Shown: in pieces, positions 1-6,962 of the stretch
How the letters are laid out: each line of letters begins with the position of its first letter
Position numbering within the stretch: position 1 is the first letter of the stretch
Assembly (NCBI GenBank): GCA_035534575.1
Contig: DATLRT010000014.1
Location: 1-64,000 of the forward strand
Origin: JAGWFU01 sp035534575
Lineage (GTDB): Archaea > Micrarchaeota > Micrarchaeia > Micrarchaeales > Micrarchaeaceae
Direction: 5' to 3'
DNA: 64,000 nt
Position numbers and translations under genes: made by a program
The notes under the pieces: generated by a model
The model's input: the letters and a program-made list of their open reading frames with translations, nothing else
The model's database searches: none
What the model was told of the DNA's origin: nothing

Positions 1-132
1 GACGGGAAGGACGTGTACGTACACAGCACATCGGTCGAGGGAGGAGCAACTCTTGCCCCGGGCGACTCAGTTGAGTACGAAGTGGAAGCGGGAGACCGCG
101 GACCACGCGCAAAGAACGTCAAGAAGATTTAA
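1..132 (+). CDS. Cold-shock domain protein, C-terminal part (cut by window start)
   Basis: The first 43 codons to a TAA at 130-132 encode the second half of a cold-shock domain. Seen: a D-V-Y-V-H-S-T-S stretch (RNP2-like, compare the bacterial VFVHFSAI) and an ending with G-D-S-V-E-Y-E-V-E, then G-D-R-G-P-R-A-K-N-V. Family knowledge: these small OB-fold proteins bind single-stranded RNA or DNA and act as RNA chaperones in the cytoplasm. The start and RNP1 lie outside the window. A hairpin terminator follows 12 bp after the stop, so the gene ends its transcript here. Confidence 0.85.
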   Translation, partial: DGKDVYVHSTSVEGGATLAPGDSVEYEVEAGDRGPRAKNVKKI

Positions 133-144
133 GTAGGTAAACTT

Positions 145-180
145 GGGCCGCAGCGATGCGGCCCCCTTATTCTTATTGTT
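145..180 (+). terminator. Hairpin terminator after the cold-shock gene
   Basis: A perfect 8-bp inverted repeat, GGGCCGCA / TGCGGCCC (145-152 and 157-164), closes a GCGA tetraloop. It is followed by a pyrimidine-rich run ending in TTGTTTTC. It sits between the cold-shock stop codon and the next promoter. Confidence 0.7.
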
Positions 181-220
181 TTCAAGTTGTTTCACGGTCA
201 GCCGTGGCTCAGGTACATAA

Positions 221-262
221 GCTTTTTATATTATACGTAACTTATAGTATAATATAAGTTAG
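221..262 (+). promoter_or_regulatory. Promoter with palindromic operator of the AbiE-like pair
   Basis: A TATA-like stretch (CTTTTTATATTATA, about 221-234) is followed by a perfect inverted repeat, AACTTATA (239-246) and TATAAGTT (253-260), with spacer GTATAA. The repeat lies 10 bp before the ATG at 271, where a repressor would block transcription. AbiEi antitoxins are known to autorepress through inverted repeats in their promoter. That this is the AbiEi site is inference. Confidence 0.6.
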
Positions 263-270
263 GTAATCTA

Positions 271-918
271 ATGGCAGACCCGATAGAGCTCAGCCTCAAG
301 ACCGAGGGGCAGGTGGCACTGGCCCGATTGCAGGACAGGGTAGTAGAGGCGCTCTTCAACATCGACCTCAGCCTTGTGATGCACGGTGGCACAGCAGTAT
401 GGAGGTGCTATGGTGGCAACAGGTTCTCCGAGGACATAGACATGTACGCCACTGATGCACAGGTGAAGCGGTTATCCAACGAGCTCACATGGGCGCTGTC
501 CAAGAGGGGCGTGAAGCTGGAGTACTCAAAGCACAGCAACAGGATTCTGGAGTACTATGACGATTTTGCGCGGTCAAAACTGGAGGCTATGCTACCGCCC
601 AAAGGGCTTGCGCATGTCCAAAGGGAGTACACGCGCTCCGACGGCACAAGGTTGCCGATAAACACCCTGTCTGCCAACGGCTTTATCATGGAGAAGATAG
701 CCACCTACCAGAGCAGGAGGTATGTCAGGGATCTCTATGACATATACCACCTACTCAACAACGAGAAGCTGGATGCCAAATCCATCAAGGCGCTTAAATC
801 GTTCTCGAAGCTCATCGAGAGACCCATCGATGAGGCGAAGCTGGTAGACCTTGTCTACATTGGCGTGGCTCCTACGTTCGAGACCATGAAGGCCTCAATC
901 TGTGGCAAGGCGGATTGA
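271..918 (+). CDS. AbiEii-family nucleotidyltransferase toxin
   Basis: A 215-residue protein of the AbiEii/MenT nucleotidyltransferase family, the toxin half of type IV (AbiE) toxin-antitoxin modules. Members transfer nucleotides, in studied cases to tRNA. Seen: H-G-G-T-A-V-W-R (about residues 38-45) followed by R-F-S-E-D-I-D-M-Y (51-59), the GG/GS and DxD catalytic block. A later K-I-A-T-Y...R-D-L-Y-D-I-Y-H-L segment is typical of the helical C-terminal part. The stop TGA abuts the ATG of the next gene, so the two are translationally coupled. The toxin comes first, opposite to the usual antitoxin-toxin order of abiE operons. Confidence 0.82.
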   Translation: MADPIELSLKTEGQVALARLQDRVVEALFNIDLSLVMHGGTAVWRCYGGNRFSEDIDMYATDAQVKRLSNELTWALSKRGVKLEYSKHSNRILEYYDDFARSKLEAMLPPKGLAHVQREYTRSDGTRLPINTLSANGFIMEKIATYQSRRYVRDLYDIYHLLNNEKLDAKSIKALKSFSKLIERPIDEAKLVDLVYIGVAPTFETMKASICGKAD

Positions 919-1524
919 ATGAGGCATATGAAGGAGATGGTTGAGACATTCTCAAAGGCGGAGTACCCGGTGTTCACCGCAAAAGACGTGAGTATGGCGC
1001 TCAAGGGCAGCGGCATCTCAGCCGATTATCTTTATCTCATGCTCCACAACCTGATGAAAAAAGGGAGCATATCAAGGATAACGCGGGGAGTGTACACCTT
1101 CAGTGACGATGTGGCAGCCGCTGGCTTCGCCTTTCAGCCTTTCTACTATGGACTTGAGAGCGCACTATGGCTTAGGGGTATCTCGGGTCAGGGTGCCAAC
1201 TTCGTGGTGATGACCCCCAGAAACGTAAGGACCGGCGTAAGGGATTTCAAGGGAAGGAACTACAGGGTGCAGCGGATTCCGAAGGAGCTCATGTTCGGCT
1301 ACGAGCTCCTGAGATACGGAAAGTTCTGGGTTCCGGTGTCGGACCTTGAAAAGACAGTGCTTGACATTGCCGTATTGGGCTACCAGATGAGCGATGATAT
1401 CCTGCCCGAGATAATGAAGAAGCTCGACAGGGCGAAGCTGCGCAGATACGTGAAGATGGCAGCGCCGCATCTTTCCAAAGGGTCCGCGGAGCGCTGCAGC
1501 CTACTTCTCAAGGCGCTCTCATAG
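919..1524 (+). CDS. AbiEi-like antitoxin/transcriptional regulator
   Basis: A 201-residue protein with an N-terminal winged-helix region: F-T-A-K-D-V, then Y-L-Y-L-M-L-H-N-L-M-K-K-G-S-I-S-R, then R-G-V-Y-T-F at about residues 56-61. The R-G-V-Y motif marks AbiEi antitoxins. The C-terminal part (E-S-A-L-W-L-R-G-I, V-M-T-P-R-N-V-R, then V-S-D-L-E-K-T-V-L-D) matches the antitoxin body. It probably neutralises the upstream nucleotidyltransferase and represses the promoter at the palindrome near 250. ATGs at 928 and 937 are alternative starts. The one at 919 directly follows the toxin stop and is preferred. Confidence 0.75.
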   Translation: MRHMKEMVETFSKAEYPVFTAKDVSMALKGSGISADYLYLMLHNLMKKGSISRITRGVYTFSDDVAAAGFAFQPFYYGLESALWLRGISGQGANFVVMTPRNVRTGVRDFKGRNYRVQRIPKELMFGYELLRYGKFWVPVSDLEKTVLDIAVLGYQMSDDILPEIMKKLDRAKLRRYVKMAAPHLSKGSAERCSLLLKALS

Positions 1525-1545
1525 CCTAAATGCTATGCTAATCAT

Positions 1546-1600
1546 CTAAAAACAAAAAAAGAAGGAAAAGAAAGAAAAAAGAAAAAAAAGGAAGGGAAGA
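1546..1600 (-). terminator. Poly-T terminator of the surface protein gene
   Basis: The plus strand here is almost pure A/G with several A runs. Read on the minus strand, it is a long U-rich tract immediately after the stop of the 1602-2714 gene, the usual archaeal termination signal. It also separates the converging AbiE operon. Confidence 0.55.
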
Positions 1601-1601
1601 A

Positions 1602-2714
1602 TTACTTCTTCCTCATCCTCATCTTTGCCATGTAGGCGACTGCGACTACCACGATAATCACTACGACTATCGCGATCGCCCATGCGGCCGTGCTCATTCC
1701 CCCCATCATGCTATGTCCGCCGCTCGTGTTGGCAGCCACAGTTGTGGGTGCTGCAGGCACGGTAGTGGGCGTAGGCAGAATGGTGGTCACTATAGGAGCC
1801 AGAAGGCTCGTATAGTAGTCCACATCCTTGATTACGAAGGGTATGTCAAGGTTGGTGTTGGCGTTCGCCAGCATGGTGACTACGGGGGCCCCCGGGACTA
1901 TCACCTGCACCGAGATGGTCTTGTTGCCAGCCAGTGTCTGATATATCGGGTTGCCCGCGTTAGCCACGGCAACGTCGTTGCTCTGTGTTGTGAGCGCCCT
2001 CTGCAACGCCGCGTAGGATGTCAGGCAGTTGCCCGTCGCGTTAGTCAGGTTGGATGCGATCACCTGTGTGCATGTTCCCGTTGTCGCGTTAGGCATGATG
2101 TTCGGGTCCAGGACCAGAACTCCTATCACGTACCATGGGACGTTTGCTCCTCCATAGTCGCTTGCAACTATGTGGCTGTGCGCAGGCGTAGGCAGTACGC
2201 CCTCAGGCAGGCCGAACCACGTGGTCTTGGTTGCGTTTATGTGCTGCTCGACCGCGGTGAATACCGGGGAGTAGAGAAGCGCAGGGTGCATCGGGCAGGC
2301 AGAGCTTGAGAGACCCGCTCCGCAGTCCGTGACTATCGTGTTGTTCTGGTAGGTAGGGAAGCCCTGGCTTGTGGCACCGAGTACCGGCAGTCCAAAGATA
2401 GACAGCCCGGCATAGGCAGGTATGGCTACCCACAATGGGTAAGCTCCTGTCGTGTTGCTTGTTGCCCCGACGCCGCACTGGGTCAGGTTGCCTGCGGTCC
2501 TAGCCTCAGTCGTGTTGAATTGCAGCGACTGCGCAGGGTTGCAGGTGTAGTTTGCAGTATACTGGAATGTGACCACTCCAGAGTTGAGGAATCCTCCGCT
2601 TGCGGTTGCGTTTGCCGTGGGCATTGCCATCGGTGCCGCAAAGGCGAGCTGTCCCGCGCCCAGCATGAGCACTGTGAATGCCATGCTGAACAGGGCTAAT
2701 ATGTTTGTTTTCAT
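1602..2714 (-). CDS. Secreted, membrane-anchored surface protein
   Basis: A 370-residue protein of unknown function. Seen: an N-terminal signal peptide (M-K-T-N-I-L-A-L-F... ending A-F-A, about residues 1-26), an extracellular body rich in N-x-S/T sites with several cysteines, a Thr/Pro/Ala-rich linker, and a C-terminal transmembrane helix (A-W-A-I-A-I-V-V-V-I-I-V-V-V) followed by a basic K-M-R-M-R-K-K tail. The ATG at 2714 is preferred over an upstream TTG because a GGTGA ribosome site lies 5 bp before it. A minus-strand TATA-like CTTAAATA lies near 2757-2764. It is probably a glycosylated cell-surface protein. Confidence 0.7.
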   Translation of the reverse strand: MKTNILALFSMAFTVLMLGAGQLAFAAPMAMPTANATASGGFLNSGVVTFQYTANYTCNPAQSLQFNTTEARTAGNLTQCGVGATSNTTGAYPLWVAIPAYAGLSIFGLPVLGATSQGFPTYQNNTIVTDCGAGLSSSACPMHPALLYSPVFTAVEQHINATKTTWFGLPEGVLPTPAHSHIVASDYGGANVPWYVIGVLVLDPNIMPNATTGTCTQVIASNLTNATGNCLTSYAALQRALTTQSNDVAVANAGNPIYQTLAGNKTISVQVIVPGAPVVTMLANANTNLDIPFVIKDVDYYTSLLAPIVTTILPTPTTVPAAPTTVAANTSGGHSMMGGMSTAAWAIAIVVVIIVVVAVAYMAKMRMRKK

Positions 2715-2887
2715 TGGTTTCACCAAATCGTTACAGGGTATATGGCGGCGCCAAGCTATTTAAGGGTGCTGAAGTTACTTTCTCCCAAGCGATGGTTTTT
2801 TCACTATGCTGCTGCTCAGCTTTAGATTAGTAAAGAAAAGTAGGGTTGTGAAAGGATAGTTTAATAAGCCGATTCGCCGAAATATTT

Positions 2888-3193
2888 GTGTCGTGCATTG
2901 ATATGACGCTTTCAAGAGGCACCCTGGAGATCATACAGCTGGCATCCAAGGGACCGAGGTCCTTCAAGGAGTTCACAGAGATCGAGATAGGCAAGAGGAA
3001 GCTCAGCTCTGCAACTGTGTCAAAGAGGCTGAGGGAGCTGGTGATGGTGAAGGTGCTGGAGGAGAAGGTGATGCGCTCTGAGGGCGGAAGGAAGATAGTC
3101 GGCTATGAGGTCACAGAACGCGGCACAAAGATACTTGAGATGGCGAAGGAGCTTGACAAGGCGATGCACGAGTCGGAGAAGGGCGGACGCTGA
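2888..3193 (+). CDS. Winged-helix transcriptional regulator
   Basis: A 101-residue HxlR/PadR-like winged-helix protein. Seen: L-E-I-I-Q-L-A-S-K-G-P-R-S-F-K-E-F (helices 1-2), L-S-S-A-T-V-S-K-R-L-R-E-L (recognition helix), and a wing R-K-I-V-G-Y-E-V-T-E-R-G-T-K-I. The TATA-like TTTAATAA (2860-2867) lies about 25 bp before the GTG at 2888, compatible with a leaderless message. The in-frame ATG at 2903 is the alternative start. No partner is obvious; the surface-protein gene is divergent and could be its target. Confidence 0.7.
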   Translation: MSCIDMTLSRGTLEIIQLASKGPRSFKEFTEIEIGKRKLSSATVSKRLRELVMVKVLEEKVMRSEGGRKIVGYEVTERGTKILEMAKELDKAMHESEKGGR

Positions 3194-3213
3194 TTCGCGC
3201 CGTCGGAAGGCAA

Positions 3214-3636
3214 TCACTCGTATTCCACAAGCGCAATCCCTATCGCCTTCGCCTTATTCCGGATTTTCTCATCGAAGGTCAGGAGCGGTACATCGTTCAT
3301 CAAGCCAGCAGCTGCGTACAATGAGTCGTATACGGTTAGGCCGTGGTCCCTGGATATCCGCATGGCTACGCTCTCCAGCTCTATTGTCGGTATTATCCTC
3401 AATTCCTCAATCACGGCCACTACAGCGGCCTCTGCCTGATCCAGCTGCTCCGCGGTTATCCTTTTCTTCTTGGCGAAATTGACCCATAATGCGTTGAGCG
3501 CCTCAGCCATCACTATGTCAGGAGCAAGGATAGGCTCCCTTCTTGATGTCTCTGCCCCGATGGCCTTGAAGGCCGCCTCCGAGTTCTCCTCCATTATTGC
3601 CAACTTCACTATGGAGTTGGCATCTACAACCATCAT
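3214..3636 (-). CDS. vapC: VapC-type PIN ribonuclease toxin
   Basis: A 140-residue PIN-domain protein. Seen: V-V-D-A-N-S-I-V-K-L (first Asp), a middle A-E-A-L-N-A-L acidic helix, and V-Y-D-S-L-Y-A-A-A then L-L-T-F-D-E-K, which supply the remaining metal-binding acids. VapC toxins cleave RNA, often tRNA. Its ATG overlaps the stop of the antitoxin gene by 4 bp (ATGA), the standard coupled arrangement. Confidence 0.85.
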   Translation of the reverse strand: MMVVDANSIVKLAIMEENSEAAFKAIGAETSRREPILAPDIVMAEALNALWVNFAKKKRITAEQLDQAEAAVVAVIEELRIIPTIELESVAMRISRDHGLTVYDSLYAAAGLMNDVPLLTFDEKIRNKAKAIGIALVEYE

Positions 3637-3860
3637 CTGGCATCACGGTACTGCCTTATTATCTGAGAGCTGTCCCCGCTTACTTTTATCTTGAGCGCCC
3701 GCCTCCTGAGCTCTGGAAGCAGCTGATTCAGCCTCAATGATTTCGACTTGGCCTCAAGGTAGCCCCTGACGTCCTCGCTTAGGTTGATATTTGCCCGCTT
3801 CATTGCTGCCTTTGTCCCCTTGGGGACCCTTATCGTAATTACCTCTGAGTTTTCGGCCAC
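3633..3860 (-). CDS. vapB: VapB-type antitoxin
   Basis: A 75-residue protein starting with GTG. The N-terminus E-V-I-T-I-R-V-P-K-G-T-K is a ribbon-helix-helix type DNA-binding strand, and the charged C-terminus would wrap the toxin. It overlaps vapC by 4 bp. Upstream, an ATGTAT/ATACAT inverted repeat (3896-3901 and 3911-3916) lies beside a TATA-rich stretch and is a possible autoregulatory site. Confidence 0.75.
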   Translation of the reverse strand: MAENSEVITIRVPKGTKAAMKRANINLSEDVRGYLEAKSKSLRLNQLLPELRRRALKIKVSGDSSQIIRQYRDAR

Positions 3861-3958
3861 GCAATCACGATGCTATTATGAATGAAAAGATATATATGTA
3901 TTACGTTTGTATACATTTTGAATACAGAATACCGACATTTTGGCGCGGCCCGCATTCG

Positions 3959-5050
3959 CTACGGCTTGAGGACCGCATCGCACTCCATGAACCTTCCGTA
4001 ATCAGCAACTCGTTCCTTTATCCCGCTCATCTGCTCCTTTGTCAGCCTTACGAACGGCTTCAGCCCAACTACCAGCCTTGCCTTCTCCTGCTTCCTGTTC
4101 CATGTCCCTACTACCTGGCCGTCTATCACTATGATTGGCAGGAATATGCCGTTGCTGTGCGTGAATACGATCTTGCCACTCTTGAGTATCCTCTGGGTCT
4201 CCTCATTGCCCAGCATGGCAGACCTGTCCGTGTAGCTTATGAGATACTCATCGAACGCCGGAAGGAGGTACACGCCGGAGCTATCCCTTGGCTTAGGCAT
4301 CCTGCTCCGCATGTAGTGCGCCTTGCCGCCAATCTCCAACTCGGTGAGCCCGGATGCCTTTCCTATGCCAATTCTTGCATCAGACACCTTCACTCCGGAC
4401 CACCATACGAAGTCCTTCAGCGTTGCGGGACCGTGACTGGTGAAGTATCGCTCTGCCATCTCCTTGAGTATTACCTCCTTTCCCATTGGCCTTGCCCTGG
4501 GCACCCACTCATCAAGGAGCGCGAAGGTGGGCAGCTTCCCTTGGTGCGAGCCGAAGCAGATTATGCCCTTGCGGCCAGCCTTCCTTATTATGTGCGCCTG
4601 CACATCAGTCTTGTCCATCGCGGGGATTCCGGTGTGCTCCAACGCCTGGTGCATCTCCTTGTATGTCAGCTGCTCTTTCTCCTTGAACGCGTTGGCAACG
4701 AGCTTGAGCCCCTTCTCTAGTATCTTGTCTGTGAGCCCGTTGTTCTTCTGGTAGTTCGGTATGTCCTTCTCCGGATAAATGCTGAGCATCGCACGCACAA
4801 GCTCCGGAGGCACGAAGTGCAACGTGTGCCTCATCGGCCATGTGCGCACTATCTTCCTCTCCACTATTGCAGCCTCAACGTCCGACCTAGTTGCACCCTT
4901 GCAGCGCAGGCCTATCGCCCAGAGCGAGGCGGGGTAGTCCTGGGCCTGCACAGCGCCAAGCGAGGAGACCACAGCAGAAGGCGATGCCAGCGGCTGGCCG
5001 GTGATATGCTGGTTGGCTAGACGTAACCTTACTATTTCCCGTGGGGTCAT
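3959..5050 (-). CDS. AlkZ-like winged-helix DNA glycosylase (HTH_42 family)
   Basis: A 363-residue protein of the HTH_42 (PF06224) family, which includes Streptomyces AlkZ and E. coli YcaQ/AlkX. These glycosylases unhook interstrand cross-links and remove bulky alkyl adducts. Seen: A-V-Q-A-Q-D-Y-P at about residues 33-40, giving the Q-x-Q catalytic pair (Q35, Q37) of the AlkZ type rather than the Q-x-D of YcaQ. Then come T-W-P-M-R-H-T-L-H-F-V, typical of the tandem winged-helix core, and a C-terminal beta region with F-D-E-Y-L-I-S-Y. The gene stands alone between two VapBC modules, in a region that may have been acquired. Confidence 0.75.
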   Translation of the reverse strand: MTPREIVRLRLANQHITGQPLASPSAVVSSLGAVQAQDYPASLWAIGLRCKGATRSDVEAAIVERKIVRTWPMRHTLHFVPPELVRAMLSIYPEKDIPNYQKNNGLTDKILEKGLKLVANAFKEKEQLTYKEMHQALEHTGIPAMDKTDVQAHIIRKAGRKGIICFGSHQGKLPTFALLDEWVPRARPMGKEVILKEMAERYFTSHGPATLKDFVWWSGVKVSDARIGIGKASGLTELEIGGKAHYMRSRMPKPRDSSGVYLLPAFDEYLISYTDRSAMLGNEETQRILKSGKIVFTHSNGIFLPIIVIDGQVVGTWNRKQEKARLVVGLKPFVRLTKEQMSGIKERVADYGRFMECDAVLKP

Positions 5051-5083
5051 CAGAGAATAAAGGGAGGGAGTAATTAAAACTCA

Positions 5084-5506
5084 TTATTGTTCTGCTGATG
5101 CCGAACCATTCCTTAGCGGGATTATCTTGATTGACCTTATCTTCCTGAAATCCTTCACGTTGTCAGTGAGAATGGAAGCGCCGGTCTCAATCGCCTGCTG
5201 GGCGATAAGGGCGTCGTTTATCCTCATCTGAAAGTCCCTCGCTAAATTAGCCGCCCGCATTATGGTCTCTGCGGTTAATTCGAGGAGTTCCATGGCCGGC
5301 TCGTTAAGGATGTCCCTTATCCTCAATGCCGCGCCCTCCCTACCCCCAATGAGGCGCGATTTGTGGAATACCTCTGATAATATTATGACGTTCACCCCCA
5401 CGCTGCCTTTTTCTATCGCTTCTCCGTATCTAGCCATCGCCATCTCGCGCTCGGGTGCCTCTACGGTCTCACCGAATATGAAGATGTTGGAATCTACGAT
5501 TATCAT
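5084..5506 (-). CDS. vapC: VapC-type PIN toxin
   Basis: A PIN-domain protein of 140 residues, counted from the ATG that overlaps the antitoxin stop by 4 bp (5503-5506). Seen: M-I-I-V-D-S-N-I-F-I-F (first Asp), I-I-L-S-E-V-F (middle Glu), and I-N-D-A-L-I-A then I-L-T-D-N-V-K-D-F (last acids). A slightly longer reading frame upstream is rejected because it would extend into the antitoxin. Confidence 0.85.
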   Translation of the reverse strand: MIIVDSNIFIFGETVEAPEREMAMARYGEAIEKGSVGVNVIILSEVFHKSRLIGGREGAALRIRDILNEPAMELLELTAETIMRAANLARDFQMRINDALIAQQAIETGASILTDNVKDFRKIRSIKIIPLRNGSASAEQ

Positions 5507-5757
5507 GGCATCCACATCTCGTCCTCCCATTTCTCAAGAAGCTCACTGGTTATCTTTATCTTTGAGTGCATGGGTCTCTCTACCATATCCCTTAGTACCA
5601 AGCTGCCCGACAGATTGCCCTTTTTTGGCATGCTAAGCTCTATTTTACCGTCCTTTACCGTCATCTCCAGCGATTCCCTGCCCTTCAGCCCAAGCTCCTT
5701 GCTCACCCGCTTGGGCAGCCTTATCCTCATCTTCTGATCCAGTTTAACCATCACCAT
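5503..5757 (-). CDS. vapB: AbrB-type antitoxin of the VapBC pair
   Basis: An 84-residue protein. Its N-terminus V-K-L-D-Q-K-M-R-I-R-L-P-K-R-V-S-K-E-L-G-L is an AbrB/MazE swapped-hairpin DNA-binding domain (D-x-x-x-R-I-x-L-P-K), and the charged C-terminus is the likely toxin-binding tail. The ATG at 5757 is chosen because the palindrome at 5761-5783 and the TATA box lie just upstream; the longer open frame runs through that promoter. ATG 5751 is an alternative. Confidence 0.8.
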   Translation of the reverse strand: MVMVKLDQKMRIRLPKRVSKELGLKGRESLEMTVKDGKIELSMPKKGNLSGSLVLRDMVERPMHSKIKITSELLEKWEDEMWMP

Positions 5758-5760
5758 ATA

Positions 5761-5783
5761 ATTCCCACTATTATTGTGGGAAT
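5761..5783 (-). promoter_or_regulatory. Perfect palindromic operator of the AbrB-VapC operon
   Basis: ATTCCCAC (5761-5768) and GTGGGAAT (5776-5783) form a perfect 8-bp inverted repeat with spacer TATTATT. It lies 3 bp upstream of the antitoxin ATG and just downstream of a minus-strand TATA box (TTTATATATG, about 5788-5797). It would therefore cover the transcription start. Autoregulation by the AbrB-type antitoxin is the natural inference. Confidence 0.65.
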
Positions 5784-5880
5784 ATACATATATAAACTTT
5801 CCTATACTGCGGTCATTTGACGTAAATAGGTAAAAATGCAAAGCCTTAAATGCTGGTTTTTGCAATAAAGAGTTGATAAG

Positions 5881-6504
5881 ATGGCGAACGAGGAGCACCA
5901 CCACGCGGAAGGGCATGTGCATGCTGAAGGGCACGCCCACTCACACAGCGGAGAGGCACACCAGCACAAGGAGGCGCCCAAGCCAAAGGGAGGGGGGATA
6001 AAGCCCATCTACGCCATCGGAGTCATAATAGCGATTGTAATCATCATAGGAGTGGTATATGTGGCATCAAACAGCGCATCTGCGGCTACGGTAGCGGTAG
6101 GGGACAACGTAAGCGTTTACTATACGGGCACGCTGACCAACGGGACGGTGTTCGATTCCAACGTGGGAAAGACGCCCCTTAATTTCACGGTGGGAGCCGG
6201 TGAGATGATCCAGGGCTTCGACCAGGGGGTCGTGGGAATGAAGCTTAACGAGAACAAGACGCTCACGCTGCCTCCTGCGGAGGCATATGGAAACGTCAAC
6301 CCCGCTCTGGTGGTCACGTTTCCGATATCGCAGCTGGGCAACCTCAGCGTCTCTGTGGGCACAAGGCTGCAGTCAAGCGGCGGACAGACGGGAGTGGTAA
6401 CCTCGCTCAACAAGACCAACGTGACGATAGACTTCAACCCCTCGCTCGCAGGCCAGACGCTCATCTTCAATGTGAAGGTAGTGAGCATACAGGCGAAGAA
6501 GTAG
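5881..6504 (+). CDS. Membrane-anchored FKBP-type peptidyl-prolyl isomerase with His-rich N-terminus
   Basis: A 207-residue protein. Residues 1-30 contain many histidines in H-H-H, H-A-H-S-H type clusters, a likely cytoplasmic metal-binding tail. About 42-64 is a transmembrane helix. From about 72 a SlyD-like FKBP domain follows: V-S-V-Y-Y-T-G-T-L-T-N-G-T-V-F-D-S, G-A-G-E-M-I-Q-G-F-D-Q-G-V-V-G-M and P-P-A-E-A-Y-G. An inserted-flap-like segment and a final F-N-V-K-V-V complete it. The topology puts the isomerase outside, where it would help fold exported proteins. A TATA-like CTTAAATG lies near 5844. Confidence 0.85.
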   Translation: MANEEHHHAEGHVHAEGHAHSHSGEAHQHKEAPKPKGGGIKPIYAIGVIIAIVIIIGVVYVASNSASAATVAVGDNVSVYYTGTLTNGTVFDSNVGKTPLNFTVGAGEMIQGFDQGVVGMKLNENKTLTLPPAEAYGNVNPALVVTFPISQLGNLSVSVGTRLQSSGGQTGVVTSLNKTNVTIDFNPSLAGQTLIFNVKVVSIQAKK

Positions 6505-6514
6505 TATTTGCTTC

Positions 6515-6937
6515 TTATCTGATAAGATGCATGTTGCCCGTCAGGCGGTGAAGGTTGGATACTTCCTCCTTCATTGCGGTTTCACTTAGCCTGTAGAGCC
6601 TATGCCTTTCTGAGGTACGGGAATTGATTACTACATCCACCTTTGCGCTCTTGTCTCCCACAAGTGAGAGGGCCGCGCCGATGACAGCTATCTTCGAGTC
6701 CTTTACTACACCCCATGTGTCCTTTCCGCAGGTCTGTTTCGCGGCCTGTGCCACCAGTTTGCTTTCCTCCAGACCCATTGAAAATGGGTCCTTGGTGAAG
6801 TAGGCGTCTGTGAAGAGCAGGTTCCTTACGAGGCCCCTGGCAGACTCCTTGTAGAAATCGCGCATCGAGTTGAATTCCGTCTTGATGCCATCGTATCTCT
6901 TTGCCTCTTTCTTCTTTATCTCGGCGTAGCAGCTCAT
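6515..6937 (-). CDS. Uncharacterised protein, last gene of the minus-strand island
   Basis: 140 residues with no family recognised. The N-terminus is lysine-rich and helical (I-K-K-K-E-A-K-R-Y-D). A middle alpha/beta-looking part has K-I-A-V-I-G-A-A-L-S-L-V-G and K-V-D-V-V-I-N-S. No signal peptide or membrane helix is seen, so it is probably cytoplasmic. It begins 25 bp after the preceding island gene and converges on the FKBP gene, so it should be the 3' end of that transcript. Confidence 0.6.
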   Translation of the reverse strand: MSCYAEIKKKEAKRYDGIKTEFNSMRDFYKESARGLVRNLLFTDAYFTKDPFSMGLEESKLVAQAAKQTCGKDTWGVVKDSKIAVIGAALSLVGDKSAKVDVVINSRTSERHRLYRLSETAMKEEVSNLHRLTGNMHLIR

Positions 6938-6962
6938 CTTATCACCCGCTTAGCAGTCATCG

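Noticed and set aside
1713..2309. 198-codon frame antisense to the surface protein
   Set aside because: Arg/Gly/His-rich shadow; the signal peptide and membrane anchor belong to the minus-strand gene.
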